DNA of 64,000 nucleotides, from the NCBI RefSeq assembly GCF_005434975.1, contig NZ_SKCJ01000002.1, forward strand, positions 186,001 to 250,000, written 5' to 3'. The position numbers and the translations under genes were made by a program. Below, in pieces: positions 15,655-25,163 of this stretch. This stretch comes from Parerythrobacter lutipelagi. GTDB lineage: Bacteria > Pseudomonadota > Alphaproteobacteria > Sphingomonadales > Sphingomonadaceae. Position 1 is the stretch's first letter; the number at the start of each line of letters is the position of its first letter. The notes under the pieces were generated by a model that was not told where the DNA came from, ran no database searches, and worked only from the letters and a program-made list of their open reading frames with translations.

Positions 15655-16494
15655 TCAGTCGCGCAACAATTCATTGATACCCGTTTTCGAACGGGTTTGT
15701 GCGTCGACCGTCTTTACTATGACCGCGCAATAGAGCGATGGTCCCGGTGTTCCGTCAGCCAGCGGCTTGCCGGGCAAAGCCCCGGGCACCACGACAGCAT
15801 AGGGCGGAACCTGTCCGCGGTGCACCTCACCCGTGGCACGGTCGACGATTTTGGTCGATGCGCCTAGGTACACGCCCATCGACAAGACGGCGCCTTCGCC
15901 AACACGCACGCCTTCGGCCACTTCCGACCGTGCGCCGATGAATGCACCGTCGCCGATAATCACCGGATCGGCCTGCAAGGGTTCGAGCACACCGCCAATC
16001 CCCGCCCCACCGGAGATATGGACGTTCTTGCCGATTTGCGCACAACTGCCGACTGTCGCCCAGGTGTCGATCATGGTGCCTTCATCGACATAGGCACCGA
16101 TATTGACGAAGCTCGGCATCAAGACGACGCCTTTGCCGATGTGGCTGCCGCGCCGGGCTACTGCGCCGGGGACGACACGAAACCCTGCATCTTGAAAGCG
16201 GTTTGCGCCCCAGCCGTCGAACTTCGACGGGACTTTGTCATAGGCCGGGGCACCGGCAGCGCCAGCCGGGACGACGGCGTTGTCGTAAAGCCGGAAGGAG
16301 AGCAGCACTGCCTTTTTCAGCCATTGATTGACGGTCCAGCCGCCGTTTCCGTCCGGCTGTGCGACGCGGGCCTGGCCGCTATCGAGCAACTGTAGTGCAG
16401 CCTCGACCGGTTCGCGCACATCTTTGCTCGCCGGGGTCACTTCGGCACGATTTTCCCATGCGGCTTCGATCGCGGTGATTAGGTCTGCAGACAT
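15655..16494 (-). CDS. dapD: Tetrahydrodipicolinate N-succinyltransferase
   Basis: 279 residues, normal DapD length. It transfers succinate from succinyl-CoA to tetrahydrodipicolinate in the lysine/meso-diaminopimelate pathway, cytoplasmic trimer. The N-terminal helical part ([12 protein letters not shown]) is followed by the left-handed beta-helix of hexapeptide repeats ([56 protein letters not shown]), and the C-terminus [19 protein letters not shown] is typical. Alone, without other dap genes nearby; the next minus-strand gene downstream has its own promoter. Confidence 0.96.
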   Translation of the reverse strand: MSADLITAIEAAWENRAEVTPASKDVREPVEAALQLLDSGQARVAQPDGNGGWTVNQWLKKAVLLSFRLYDNAVVPAGAAGAPAYDKVPSKFDGWGANRFQDAGFRVVPGAVARRGSHIGKGVVLMPSFVNIGAYVDEGTMIDTWATVGSCAQIGKNVHISGGAGIGGVLEPLQADPVIIGDGAFIGARSEVAEGVRVGEGAVLSMGVYLGASTKIVDRATGEVHRGQVPPYAVVVPGALPGKPLADGTPGPSLYCAVIVKTVDAQTRSKTGINELLRD

Positions 16495-16630
16495 GCTTCG
16501 CGGCTCCTGAAAAGTCTTGCGAGGCTGCTAGCCCCGGGCGGCTGCAGCGGCAAGTGCATGGATCGCCTATTTCCATTCAGCAAATCTTTAGCATAGGATC
16601 GCCACACGGGGGTGAATTGAAGGACTGACA

Positions 16631-19012
16631 ATGAAACGCCCCACGCGTTCAATTAAAATTGGTGCGGCCATGACGGCTCTGGCTCTGCTGGCATCCTGCG
16701 GCGGAGGTGGTGGCGGACGCCCGATCTCGACACCGCAGCCGGTGCCTACTCCTACCCCTACCCCTACTCCTACGCCAACACCCACTCCGACCCCTACTCC
16801 GACTCCGACTCCGACATCATCTTTCGACACGGCTGAATTTCGCCGCTCGGACGGCCCGGATTTTCATAATGCGGTATCGGCGTGGCAGGACGGCATAACC
16901 GGCAGCGGAGCCACAATCGCCATTATCGACACCGGTATCGATGTGGACAGCCCCGAGTTCACTGGCCGGATCCACCCTGACTCGCGGGATGTTGCGGGCA
17001 ATCCGACCTTCAATGCCGAAGACGACCATGGGACAAATGTGGCGCTAGTTGCGGCAGCAGCGCGGGACAACACCGGTGTCGTCGGGATTGCCTTCGGGGC
17101 GAGCATTCTCGCATTGCGGGCCGACGCGCCAGGAACCTGTGCGACAGAGACCGACGAGGCACTCGACGGGTGCAGTTTCAGCGACCGTGATGTTGCACGC
17201 GGCGTCGATCAGGCGGTTGCCTCGGGCGCGCGGGTCATCAATCTGAGCCTGGGTGGAAGTCTGCCAAGCGCGGCGTTGCGGTCCGCGATCCAGCGCGCGG
17301 CAGCAGCCGGTGTGGTGATTGTGGTTTCAGCAGGCAATGATGGCGATACCACCGATCCACAGATCGACCCGAACCAGCCCGACCCCTTTGCTGCCGGGTT
17401 GCAATCCGCCGGGCAGCAGAACGTGATCATTGTCGGATCGGTCGACGAGAATGGCGCGTTCTCCGACTTCAGCAATCGTGCGGGTAGTCTGGCAGCCAGC
17501 TTCCTCAGCGCGAGAGGAGAGCGCATATGCTGCACCTACGATAACGGTGTTTTGGAAATTACCACCGATGCCGACGGAAACCGGTTTGTAACGCTGTTCT
17601 CGGGCACTAGCTTCGCTGCTCCACAGGTCGCCGGAGCGGTAGCATTGCTGGCTCAGGCATTTCCGAACCTGACCGGTGAAGAGATCGTCGAGATTTTGCT
17701 CGACAGCGCGCGCGAAGCAGGGGCTGGCGGGACCGACCCCGTTTTTGGCCGGGGCATTCTCGACATTGCGCGGGCGCTCCAGCCGTCCGGAACCTCCACT
17801 CTCGCCGGGACCACGGCATCCGTGCCGCTCAATAGCGATGTCGGTCAGGCCTCGACAGCAATGGGCGATGCATTCACGAATGTCCCGCTCGAAACTGTTA
17901 TCACCGACAAATACGACAGAGCATACAATGTCGACCTCGGCCGGCAATTGCGCCCGGCCTTCGCACAGCAACGAATGCAGGGCGTAGTTGAAAGCGGAAC
18001 GCGCCGCGTGTCATCAGTCGGCAACGCGGTGTCATTTGCTTTCACGGTCGGGAATAACGGACGGGGCGAGCTTGCATCGCCTCTGCGCCTGACAGGTCGC
18101 GACGCCGAGAAAGCGCGGGTTCTGGCTGGCCGGGTCGCCCTGAAAATAGCCTCGGATACAGATGTTGCCTTCGGCTTTGCGGAGAGCGCGGACGGGCTTG
18201 TCGCGCAGATGCAGGGCCATCAGCAGCCTGCCTTCCTGATTGCGCGCGATGCACTTGGGGATACCGGTTTCACGCAATCGAACGATGCTGCGATTGCACT
18301 TCGTCGACAGATCGGACCATGGGTCCTGACTCTGGCGGCACAATCGGGCGAAGTGTGGCTGGGAAGTCCTGCCAACGCGTTCGACCTGATGGCACGTCAG
18401 AGCAGAGACACGGATGTGAGCAGCTATTCTGCTGCAGTTGACCGCCGGTTCGGCAAACTCTCTGCCGCTTTCGGCCTGACCGCAATGGACGAGAAAGAAA
18501 CGGTGCTCGGTGGATATTTCGCGAACAGCATTGGGACGGGCGGGGCGCGCACGCTGTTCTTCGATAGCAGCGCGGCGTTCGAGCCGACCAGCGATTGGCG
18601 CGTGGGCGGGGCGGTCCGCTACGGAGCGACCGATGCGGCACGGGTTGGCCGGATCATCGATGGCTCCAGCTTCGGGAGTCTTGCGTGGTCGCTTGATGTC
18701 TCGCGCTTCGGCCTGATGCAGGACCGCGATATCCTCGCGTTCCGTCTTTCCCAGCCGCTGAGAGTGGAAAGCGGCGGCCTGCTGCTCGAGCTGCCAATCG
18801 CCTATGATTACGCAACCGAAAGCGCGCAATTCGGTGAGCGCCACCTCTCTCTGACACCGGAAGGGCGGGAGATAATGGGCGAACTGTCGTGGCGCGGCGG
18901 TCTGCTGGGTGGCGATGCTTCGACGAGCCTGTTTGTCCGCCGCCAACCGGGCCATATTGCAGACGCATCCGACGATGCGGGGGTCGTGCTACGCTGGTCG
19001 CGCCAGTTCTAG
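16631..19012 (+). CDS. Subtilisin-like autotransporter with lipobox
   Basis: 793 residues. Order: lipoprotein signal (LLASC, Cys23, then Gly6), a Pro-Thr repeat (39-62), an S8 peptidase domain and a C-terminal autotransporter beta-barrel ending in the aromatic VVLRWSRQF. The catalytic triad is intact: Asp100 (IIDTGID), His133 (DHGTNVA) and Ser327 (SGTSFAAP). The architecture matches SphB1/NalP-type lipidated autotransporters that process other surface proteins. The protease would be displayed outside the outer membrane. Monocistronic, divergent from dapD by 136 bases. Barrel limits are approximate (about residues 490-793). Confidence 0.9.
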   Translation: MKRPTRSIKIGAAMTALALLASCGGGGGGRPISTPQPVPTPTPTPTPTPTPTPTPTPTPTPTSSFDTAEFRRSDGPDFHNAVSAWQDGITGSGATIAIIDTGIDVDSPEFTGRIHPDSRDVAGNPTFNAEDDHGTNVALVAAAARDNTGVVGIAFGASILALRADAPGTCATETDEALDGCSFSDRDVARGVDQAVASGARVINLSLGGSLPSAALRSAIQRAAAAGVVIVVSAGNDGDTTDPQIDPNQPDPFAAGLQSAGQQNVIIVGSVDENGAFSDFSNRAGSLAASFLSARGERICCTYDNGVLEITTDADGNRFVTLFSGTSFAAPQVAGAVALLAQAFPNLTGEEIVEILLDSAREAGAGGTDPVFGRGILDIARALQPSGTSTLAGTTASVPLNSDVGQASTAMGDAFTNVPLETVITDKYDRAYNVDLGRQLRPAFAQQRMQGVVESGTRRVSSVGNAVSFAFTVGNNGRGELASPLRLTGRDAEKARVLAGRVALKIASDTDVAFGFAESADGLVAQMQGHQQPAFLIARDALGDTGFTQSNDAAIALRRQIGPWVLTLAAQSGEVWLGSPANAFDLMARQSRDTDVSSYSAAVDRRFGKLSAAFGLTAMDEKETVLGGYFANSIGTGGARTLFFDSSAAFEPTSDWRVGGAVRYGATDAARVGRIIDGSSFGSLAWSLDVSRFGLMQDRDILAFRLSQPLRVESGGLLLELPIAYDYATESAQFGERHLSLTPEGREIMGELSWRGGLLGGDASTSLFVRRQPGHIADASDDAGVVLRWSRQF
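16745..16816 (+). repeat. (Pro-Thr)12 coding hexanucleotide repeat
   Basis: Twelve tandem Pro-Thr codon pairs (CCN ACN) encoding residues 39-62 of the autotransporter. Codons vary (CCT/CCG/CCA/CCC, ACC/ACT/ACG/ACA), so the repeat is selected at protein level as a stiff spacer; copy number may still vary between strains. Confidence 0.9.
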
Positions 19013-19021
19013 CCCAGCTCT

Positions 19022-20116
19022 CTATTCAGGCATACCGGCCGATTTGGCAAAGTCGTAAGCACGCTCGATCAAAGGCGTCACGCGCTCGCTCATCGATTTG
19101 GCGTGTGCCGATGAGGCGGTGCCGTCGATCACGCGTTTCTTGATCCCCTGCATGATGCCGGCGAGGCGGAACAGGTTGTAAGCGAAATACCAGTCCATCG
19201 GCGGAACCGGGTAACCGGTCCGCGAAACGTAGCGTTCCACCGCTTCTTGCTGCGTCGGAATTCCTAGCTCGGCCAGATCGAGATCGAGCAGGCCGGCGCG
19301 GCCATCGGATGGATTGTGCCAATTGAGCATCAGGTAACTGAAGTCGGCGATCGGATCACCCAGAGTCGACAATTCCCAATCGAGCACTGCAATCACGCGG
19401 TTCTCGGTCTTGTGGAAGATCATATTGTCGAGCCGGTAATCGCCATGAACGACCGAGCTTTCATGCTGGGGCGGAATGGTTTGCGGCAGCCATTCGATCA
19501 GCCGCTCCATCTTCGGCTGGTGCTCGGTTTCGGACAGCTTGTATTGCTTGGTCCAGCGGCTGATCTGGCGCGCACAATAGTCCTGTGGCTTGCCGAAATC
19601 ACCAAGTCCGATCTCGTTCGGCTTCTTGGTGTGAAGATCGGCCATCGTGTCGATCATGTCGTGATAGATTTCACGCCTGTCTGCTTTCGAGCAACCGGGC
19701 AAGGCGCCGTTCCACAGCGAACGGCCATCGGCCATGCTCATGACAAAGAACATGGATCCGATGACTTGCGGATCCTCGCACAGGCCATAAGTGCGGGGCA
19801 CTGGGAAGCCGGTCGGATAAAGACCCGTCATCGCCTTGTATTCACGGTCGACCGCGTGCGCGCTCGGCAGCAGCTTGCCGAACGGCTGGCGGCGCAAAAC
19901 ATAGGAGGCGCCCGGCGTGTCGATCCGGTAAGTCGGGTTCGACTGGCCTCCTTTGAACTTCGAATAGCTGATCGGCCCGGCATAGCCTTCGACATTTGCC
20001 TCGAACCATGCGGTGAGCCGGTCGAGGTCGAGCCGGTCGTTCTCTGGCACTTCCACAGTGCCGACCATTTCCTTGTCGAAGTCGATCGGCTGTTCTGCGC
20101 TGGCGTGGTCTGACAT
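19022..20116 (-). CDS. APH-fold kinase, ACAD10/11-type partner
   Basis: 364 residues. Kinase motifs of the aminoglycoside-phosphotransferase fold are present: VLRRQPFGKLLPSAHAVDREY (nucleotide-binding Lys/Glu region), VVHGDYRLDNMIF (catalytic loop with Asp and Asn) and AVLDWELSTLGDPIADFSY (metal-binding DWE). This subgroup is the one fused to an acyl-CoA dehydrogenase in ACAD10/11 and, as LvaA, phosphorylates 4-hydroxyacyl-CoA. Last of three genes; starts one base into the stop of the alcohol dehydrogenase gene (TGATG). Confidence 0.88.
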   Translation of the reverse strand: MSDHASAEQPIDFDKEMVGTVEVPENDRLDLDRLTAWFEANVEGYAGPISYSKFKGGQSNPTYRIDTPGASYVLRRQPFGKLLPSAHAVDREYKAMTGLYPTGFPVPRTYGLCEDPQVIGSMFFVMSMADGRSLWNGALPGCSKADRREIYHDMIDTMADLHTKKPNEIGLGDFGKPQDYCARQISRWTKQYKLSETEHQPKMERLIEWLPQTIPPQHESSVVHGDYRLDNMIFHKTENRVIAVLDWELSTLGDPIADFSYLMLNWHNPSDGRAGLLDLDLAELGIPTQQEAVERYVSRTGYPVPPMDWYFAYNLFRLAGIMQGIKKRVIDGTASSAHAKSMSERVTPLIERAYDFAKSAGMPE

Positions 20117-21204
20117 CAGTCGAACACCACCACGCTGCGCGCGGAATGACCTTCGCGCATTTTGTCGAAGCCATTGTTGATATCCTCAAGCGGAATACGC
20201 TCGGCGATGATCGTGTCGAGGTCGAGCAATCCGCGCATATAGAAATCGACCAGCCGCGGCAGGTCCACGGGGAAGTGGTTTTCGCCCATGATCGCGCCCT
20301 GCAGCTTCTTGCCTGACAGCAAGTCCATCGCGCCCAGTCCGACCTTGCAGTCCAAGGGCATCATACCGAGGATGATAGCGGTGCCGCCACGGCGCAGCGA
20401 AGCCACGGCGAGATCAGCCGATGCTTGCCGCCCGACTGCTTCGATCCCGTAGTGCACGCCACCACCGGAGATTTCTATAATCTGCTTGGCGGCATCGTCA
20501 GCAAGTGCATCGACTGTGTGCGTCGCACCAAGGACTTTGGCCAGTTCGCGCTTCTCTGGAAGGGGATCGGCGGCGATTACCTTGCCAGCGCCGGCGATCC
20601 TGGCAGCGTTGATGGCTGCCAGCCCGACCCCGCCGCAGCCGACCACCAGAACCATCTCTCCTGGCGTCACATTGGCTGCGTTGAAGATCGTACCGGCACC
20701 TGTCGTGACTGCACAGCCGATCACTGCCGCCCGGTCGAGCGGCATGTCCTTGTCGATCGCGACACAGGCGTGTTCATGGATCAGCATCTGCTCTGCGAAG
20801 GCCGACAGGTTGAGCATCTGGTTGACCGGTTCACCGCCATTGCGGGTGATGCGAAGCGGATCGTCCTTGCCCCGCCGCGTATCGGCGCCAAGACATAGTG
20901 CCATGCGGCCGGTGACGCAGAACTCGCAGTGCCCGCAGAAGGCGCTGAGGCATGACACGACGTGGTCGCCCGGCTTGACCGTCTTTACTTCGCTGCCGAC
21001 CGCGCGGACGACACCGGCAGCCTCGTGCCCCGGTATCGCGGGGAGCGGATGAGGATAGGCACCGTCGATGAAATGGAGATCGGAGTGACACAGGCCGCAG
21101 GCCTTGACGTCGATCAACACCTCATGCGGACCCGGATCGGCGAGCTCTACCTCACCAATGACCAGTCCATTGCCCGGCTGCTCGAGAATTGCCGCCTTTG
21201 TCAT
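20116..21204 (-). CDS. Zinc-dependent alcohol dehydrogenase (MDR)
   Basis: 362 residues. Catalytic zinc ligands in CGLCHSDLHF and GHEAAGVV, structural zinc cysteines in CGHCEFCVTGRMALC, and the NAD-binding VVGCGGVGLAAINAARIAGA followed by the acidic-residue strand KVIAADP (Asp suggests NAD rather than NADP). It would oxidise an alcohol or thioester-linked alcohol to a carbonyl. Middle gene of the three-gene operon, with TGATG start/stop overlaps on both sides, so stoichiometric expression with the ACAD and the kinase is likely. Confidence 0.9.
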   Translation of the reverse strand: MTKAAILEQPGNGLVIGEVELADPGPHEVLIDVKACGLCHSDLHFIDGAYPHPLPAIPGHEAAGVVRAVGSEVKTVKPGDHVVSCLSAFCGHCEFCVTGRMALCLGADTRRGKDDPLRITRNGGEPVNQMLNLSAFAEQMLIHEHACVAIDKDMPLDRAAVIGCAVTTGAGTIFNAANVTPGEMVLVVGCGGVGLAAINAARIAGAGKVIAADPLPEKRELAKVLGATHTVDALADDAAKQIIEISGGGVHYGIEAVGRQASADLAVASLRRGGTAIILGMMPLDCKVGLGAMDLLSGKKLQGAIMGENHFPVDLPRLVDFYMRGLLDLDTIIAERIPLEDINNGFDKMREGHSARSVVVFD

Positions 21205-22535
21205 CAGCGCGTCGCCGCCAGGTCGCCGGAGCTGACATCGTTGGTCATCGGGGCTGGTCCCTTGCCGTCGCGAAGCGCATTGGCCGTGGGGCCCGGATTG
21301 GGCGCGTGTTTGGCAAACTCCATTCGCGCGATCGAGCGGGCATGGACTTCATCCGGACCATCGGCCAGCCGCAGCGTACGCTGGTGAGCGTAAGCATTGG
21401 CAAGACCATAATCTTCCGAAACGCCGCCGCCGCCGTGTGCCTGAATGGCATCGTCGATGATCTGCAGTGCCATATTGGGTGCCTGCACCTTGATCATGGC
21501 GATTTCCTGCTTGGCGACCTTGTTGCCGACCTTGTCCATCATGTCAGCCGCCTTGAGGCAGAGCAGGCGGGTCATGTCGATGTCGATCCGGGCGCGAGCA
21601 ACACGCTCTTCCCACACCGAATGCTTGTAGATCGGCTTCCCGAAGGCTTCACGCTCCTGTAGGCGGCGGCACATTTTAGCGAGCGCTTCTTCCGCTACGC
21701 CGATCGTGCGCATGCAGTGATGGATCCGGCCCGGGCCGAGGCGACCCTGCGCGATCTCGAACCCGCGGCCTTCGCCCAGCAGCAAATTGGCAGCCGGGAC
21801 GCGGACGTCCTTGAGCTCCACTTCCATATGGCCGTGCGGCGCGTCGTCATAGCCGAACACGGGAAGGTGGCGCAGGATATTGACGCCCGGCGCATCCATC
21901 GGGACGAGCACTTGCGACTGCTGCGCATGGCGCTGCGCGTCAGGGTTGGTCTTGCCCATCACGATCGCAACCTTGCAGCGGGGGTCGCCGAGCCCTGACG
22001 ACCACCACTTGCGGCCGTTGATGACATATTCGTCGCCATCGCGGTCTATCCGCGTCTCGATATTGGTGGCATCCGAAGACGCAGTGTAAGGCTCGGTCAT
22101 CAGGAAGGCGGAACGGATTTCGCCGTTCATCAGCGGGTCAAGCCATTTGTCTTTCTGTTCGCGCGTGCCGTAGCGGTGAAACACTTCCATATTGCCGGTG
22201 TCAGGGGCGGAGCAGTTGAAGACTTCGCTCGACCAGCCGATGCGGCCCATCTCTTCTGCACACAGGGCGTATTCGAGATTGGTCAGACCGGGGCCTTCGA
22301 ATTCGAAGCTGTCATCGACATGGGAAAGCTGGCCCTGCGGCGGCATGAACAGGTTCCAGATGCCCTGTTCCTTGGCTTTAACCTTCATATCCTCGATAAT
22401 CTGGATGACCTTCCAGCGGTCCCCTTCGGCGTCTTGTTCCTTGTAGACATGCACGTTCGGTCGGATGTTCTTCTCGATGAAGTCGCGCACGCGGTCGCGC
22501 CAGTGCATCTGGCGATCAGTAAGGTCAAAATTCAT
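21204..22535 (-). CDS. Acyl-CoA dehydrogenase, ACAD11-like
   Basis: 443 residues. Flavin and substrate blocks are typical of the ACAD10/11 subgroup: [63 protein letters not shown] and [15 protein letters not shown]. Animal ACAD11 joins such a dehydrogenase to an APH kinase; here the parts are separate but adjacent genes. Inferred role: with the kinase, converting 4-hydroxyacyl-CoA to a beta-oxidation intermediate. First gene of the operon. Cytoplasmic flavoprotein. Confidence 0.92.
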   Translation of the reverse strand: MNFDLTDRQMHWRDRVRDFIEKNIRPNVHVYKEQDAEGDRWKVIQIIEDMKVKAKEQGIWNLFMPPQGQLSHVDDSFEFEGPGLTNLEYALCAEEMGRIGWSSEVFNCSAPDTGNMEVFHRYGTREQKDKWLDPLMNGEIRSAFLMTEPYTASSDATNIETRIDRDGDEYVINGRKWWSSGLGDPRCKVAIVMGKTNPDAQRHAQQSQVLVPMDAPGVNILRHLPVFGYDDAPHGHMEVELKDVRVPAANLLLGEGRGFEIAQGRLGPGRIHHCMRTIGVAEEALAKMCRRLQEREAFGKPIYKHSVWEERVARARIDIDMTRLLCLKAADMMDKVGNKVAKQEIAMIKVQAPNMALQIIDDAIQAHGGGGVSEDYGLANAYAHQRTLRLADGPDEVHARSIARMEFAKHAPNPGPTANALRDGKGPAPMTNDVSSGDLAATR

Positions 22536-22613
22536 GGGTGTGTTCCTCTCTCGTGCGAATCCGTTGCTGTGTGAAACTGGCAGAGCGCGGGGGCTGCGCC
22601 AAGCATTGATTTG

Positions 22614-24119
22614 TCAGGGTGCCTCGCCGTTCGGAGGAACCGAGGCGATGATCCGGGCATCAGGCGCGCCTTCTATCGGACCGGGTACTCCGCCCAGATT
22701 GCGGGCGGCGATCCGTGCTTCATGATCCGCCTGGCTGATGGGAAACCGGCCAAGCCAGAACGCTGCGAAAAGCGCCAGCACGATAGTCGCGATGGCGAAA
22801 GCGGCGATGATGGTCGTCAGAACTCCTTGTTCGACCGTAGCCGGGTCGGCCCCGCTTTCCAGTTGCGACAGTGCGATGATCTGACCGGTGAGGAAGATCC
22901 CTAATCCCGTCGCGCATTTCTGGACCAGCCAGTTGCCGGAATAGAAACTGCCTTCGGCCCTGCGACCGGTACGCTCCTCGAACAATTCGACAATCTCGGC
23001 AATCATCGAACTGGCGGAAATCATCACCACCACGCCGAACATGTTGGCGACGACTATGAAGCTGTAATACAGCGCGGCAGAACCGATCGACCCGACTTGC
23101 GGCCAGATTCCGGCAAGCAGCAAAGCATAAGGCAGCAGGCCGAAGACAAGCGCAGAGATCGCGCTGACAGCCGCGCTGCGTGGTTTGCCGAGCCGATGAT
23201 GCATCGGGCCCACGACAAAGAACATCAGGATGACCGAGACGCCCAGTACCAGCGGATAAGCGGTCAGCCCAGTCAGCCATGACGGTGCCCAATCAAACTC
23301 CAGACTGTCCAGTTTCCAAACGAAGACATTCAGATAGTTGGAAATGCTGAAGGTCATTCCCTGACTGACATAGGCGGCGAGCCCGCCAGCGGCGAAAATC
23401 AGGAAGGCTTTCTCGCTGAAGGCCTCGCGGATCTCGCTGAATGCGGCGGACAGGCTGAAGGGGGGAGGCTTCTTTGCGGGCAATTGAGCAACAAGCTTGT
23501 GCTGGCCGATAGCAGAGGCCAGCACTGAGAAAGCCATCAGAATTGCACCGAAAAACCCGAACTCGGCATATCCGTCCGCCGTCAGCAGTCCGTTCTTGCC
23601 CGGCATGAAGACAGAGTAAGCGAGAACCATCATCAGCAGCCCGCCCATCCAGCCAGACAGATAGCGGTAACGGAACAGCGTGGTGCGCTGATTGTAGTCA
23701 TCGGTGATCTCCGGGACGAGACTGACCGACGGAACTTCGCAAGCCGACAGCAGGATGCGGACCACCACTGCGATGCCCAGAAGACCAAGAGCACTGGGCG
23801 CGTCTCCGCTGGGCGGGGACCAGAGCATGATCCAGACAAAGGCGAGCGGGATCGGTGCCACGTAGAGCCACGGCAGACGCCGCCCCCAGCGCGTGTAGGT
23901 CCGGTCCGACAGGTAACCAAGGATCGGATCGACCACCGCATCGACCAACAAGGCAATCAGCAGGACAAGGCCGACAAGTCCCGCATCCATGCCCAGTGCT
24001 TGACTGTAGTAAATCAGCAGGAAGAAGCTGAAGCCGCTATCCTTGACTCCGAAAGCGACAGCACCGAAGCCGTGGATCAGCTTCAAGCGCATCGGCAGCG
24101 GGCCCGAAGTGAAGCTCAT
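22614..24119 (-). CDS. GPH-type MFS transporter
   Basis: 501 residues, about twelve membrane helices. DAVVDPILGYLSDRTYTRWGRRLPWLY is the loop 2-3 signature of the glycoside-pentoside-hexuronide:cation symporter branch. Inner membrane; substrate not predictable, but relatives in sphingomonads sit in hydrophobic-substrate catabolic clusters rather than sugar operons. Translation starts at ATG 24119, overlapping the last codons of the upstream SDR gene by four bases (ATGA); reading further upstream would run into the SDR gene in a different frame. Confidence 0.88.
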   Translation of the reverse strand: MSFTSGPLPMRLKLIHGFGAVAFGVKDSGFSFFLLIYYSQALGMDAGLVGLVLLIALLVDAVVDPILGYLSDRTYTRWGRRLPWLYVAPIPLAFVWIMLWSPPSGDAPSALGLLGIAVVVRILLSACEVPSVSLVPEITDDYNQRTTLFRYRYLSGWMGGLLMMVLAYSVFMPGKNGLLTADGYAEFGFFGAILMAFSVLASAIGQHKLVAQLPAKKPPPFSLSAAFSEIREAFSEKAFLIFAAGGLAAYVSQGMTFSISNYLNVFVWKLDSLEFDWAPSWLTGLTAYPLVLGVSVILMFFVVGPMHHRLGKPRSAAVSAISALVFGLLPYALLLAGIWPQVGSIGSAALYYSFIVVANMFGVVVMISASSMIAEIVELFEERTGRRAEGSFYSGNWLVQKCATGLGIFLTGQIIALSQLESGADPATVEQGVLTTIIAAFAIATIVLALFAAFWLGRFPISQADHEARIAARNLGGVPGPIEGAPDARIIASVPPNGEAP

Positions 24120-24973
24120 TCGCTGGCGCCCTTCTTCGCAGCTTCTTCCATTGCCCGCAGTGATTCGAACATGTCCGGTTCGTCTGGATCCCAGCTGTAA
24201 CGCGGACCAATGGTCATTCCGCCATCGATAATCAAAGATGTGCCGTTGACGAAGCTGCCGGCCTCGCTGGCGAGATAGGCGCAGGCTTGCGCAATATCTT
24301 CCGGTTGCCCGCTGCGCTTGACCGGCTGAGCATCGGACGCGATTTGCGAGATTGCATTCTTGACGGTCGGCACGAGTTCGTCGGGAATTTCCAGCGCGGA
24401 TGTAAAGATGTTCGTGTTGATGAACCCCGGCTGGAGAACGTTCACTCTGATGCCGAATTGTGCAAGGTCCGCCGCGGCCATCTTGGTCAGATGCAGCACA
24501 GCTGCTTTCGCAACAGAATAGGCTGTCGGCGCATATCCGGGGCCGACAGCCGAAATGCTCGAGACATTTACAATCGACGCGCCATGCCTGTGCTGCATAT
24601 GCGGTACGGCATAGCGGATTCCCATCGCGACAGAGCGGAGCAGCAGGTCCATGGTCAGGTCCCATTCGTCCGGCTCGATCTCGTGGATCGGCGGCCGCGC
24701 GCCGCCTGCGCCAGCGTTGTTGAACAGCACGTCGATGCCGCCAGTTTCTTCGCCCGCACGATCCATCAGAGCGCGGATATCCTCGCAAGAGGTCACATCG
24801 CAGCGCTGGAAACGGATCGAACCATCGGAGCTTTCGGCAAGGGCCTGGCCCCCTGCTTCGTCGATATCGGCAGCATAAACGGTCGCGCCTTCATTCGCGA
24901 ACAGCTTCGCCGCCGCCTCTCCGATACCCGAAGCTGCGCCTGTGATAACCACCGTCTTGCCCGAGAATCGCAT
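24116..24973 (-). CDS. SDR family oxidoreductase
   Basis: 285 residues, classical short-chain dehydrogenase: TGAASGIGEAAA (cofactor), YAADID (Asp favours NAD), NNAGAG, catalytic Ser in NVSSISAV, and YSVAKAAV (Tyr and Lys). The end LIIDGGMTIGPRYSWDP extends somewhat beyond the usual C-terminus. Probably oxidises a hydroxyl group of the substrate handled by this island. Translationally coupled to the transporter gene downstream. Confidence 0.9.
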   Translation of the reverse strand: MRFSGKTVVITGAASGIGEAAAKLFANEGATVYAADIDEAGGQALAESSDGSIRFQRCDVTSCEDIRALMDRAGEETGGIDVLFNNAGAGGARPPIHEIEPDEWDLTMDLLLRSVAMGIRYAVPHMQHRHGASIVNVSSISAVGPGYAPTAYSVAKAAVLHLTKMAAADLAQFGIRVNVLQPGFINTNIFTSALEIPDELVPTVKNAISQIASDAQPVKRSGQPEDIAQACAYLASEAGSFVNGTSLIIDGGMTIGPRYSWDPDEPDMFESLRAMEEAAKKGASE

Positions 24974-25099
24974 AGCTGGCCTCTCCTGTTATTTTTGCGG
25001 CAGCTTAGGCGGCGTTGTGCCTGCGTCAACGCGCGTCGACATGACGCTACGGCATGGCGGATCGCTGTGATGCCGCTTGCAGTCGCACCCGGAATCACC

Positions 25100-25115
25100 T
25101 TAACGTAAGCGTCAA
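25100..25115. promoter_or_regulatory. Candidate operator upstream of the ACAD-ACAD-SDR operon
   Basis: TTAACGTAAGCGTCAA is an imperfect palindrome (TTnACG-N4-CGTnAA) 48 bases before the first ACAD ATG. It resembles the TTxACG / CGTxAA operators of LiuR/MerR- or TetR-type regulators of acyl-CoA catabolism. Similarity is by eye only and no regulator gene is adjacent. Confidence 0.4.
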
Positions 25116-25163
25116 TCGGCGAACAATACGCCGCCCGACAATTACCAAGAGGAGCGTCCCCCA

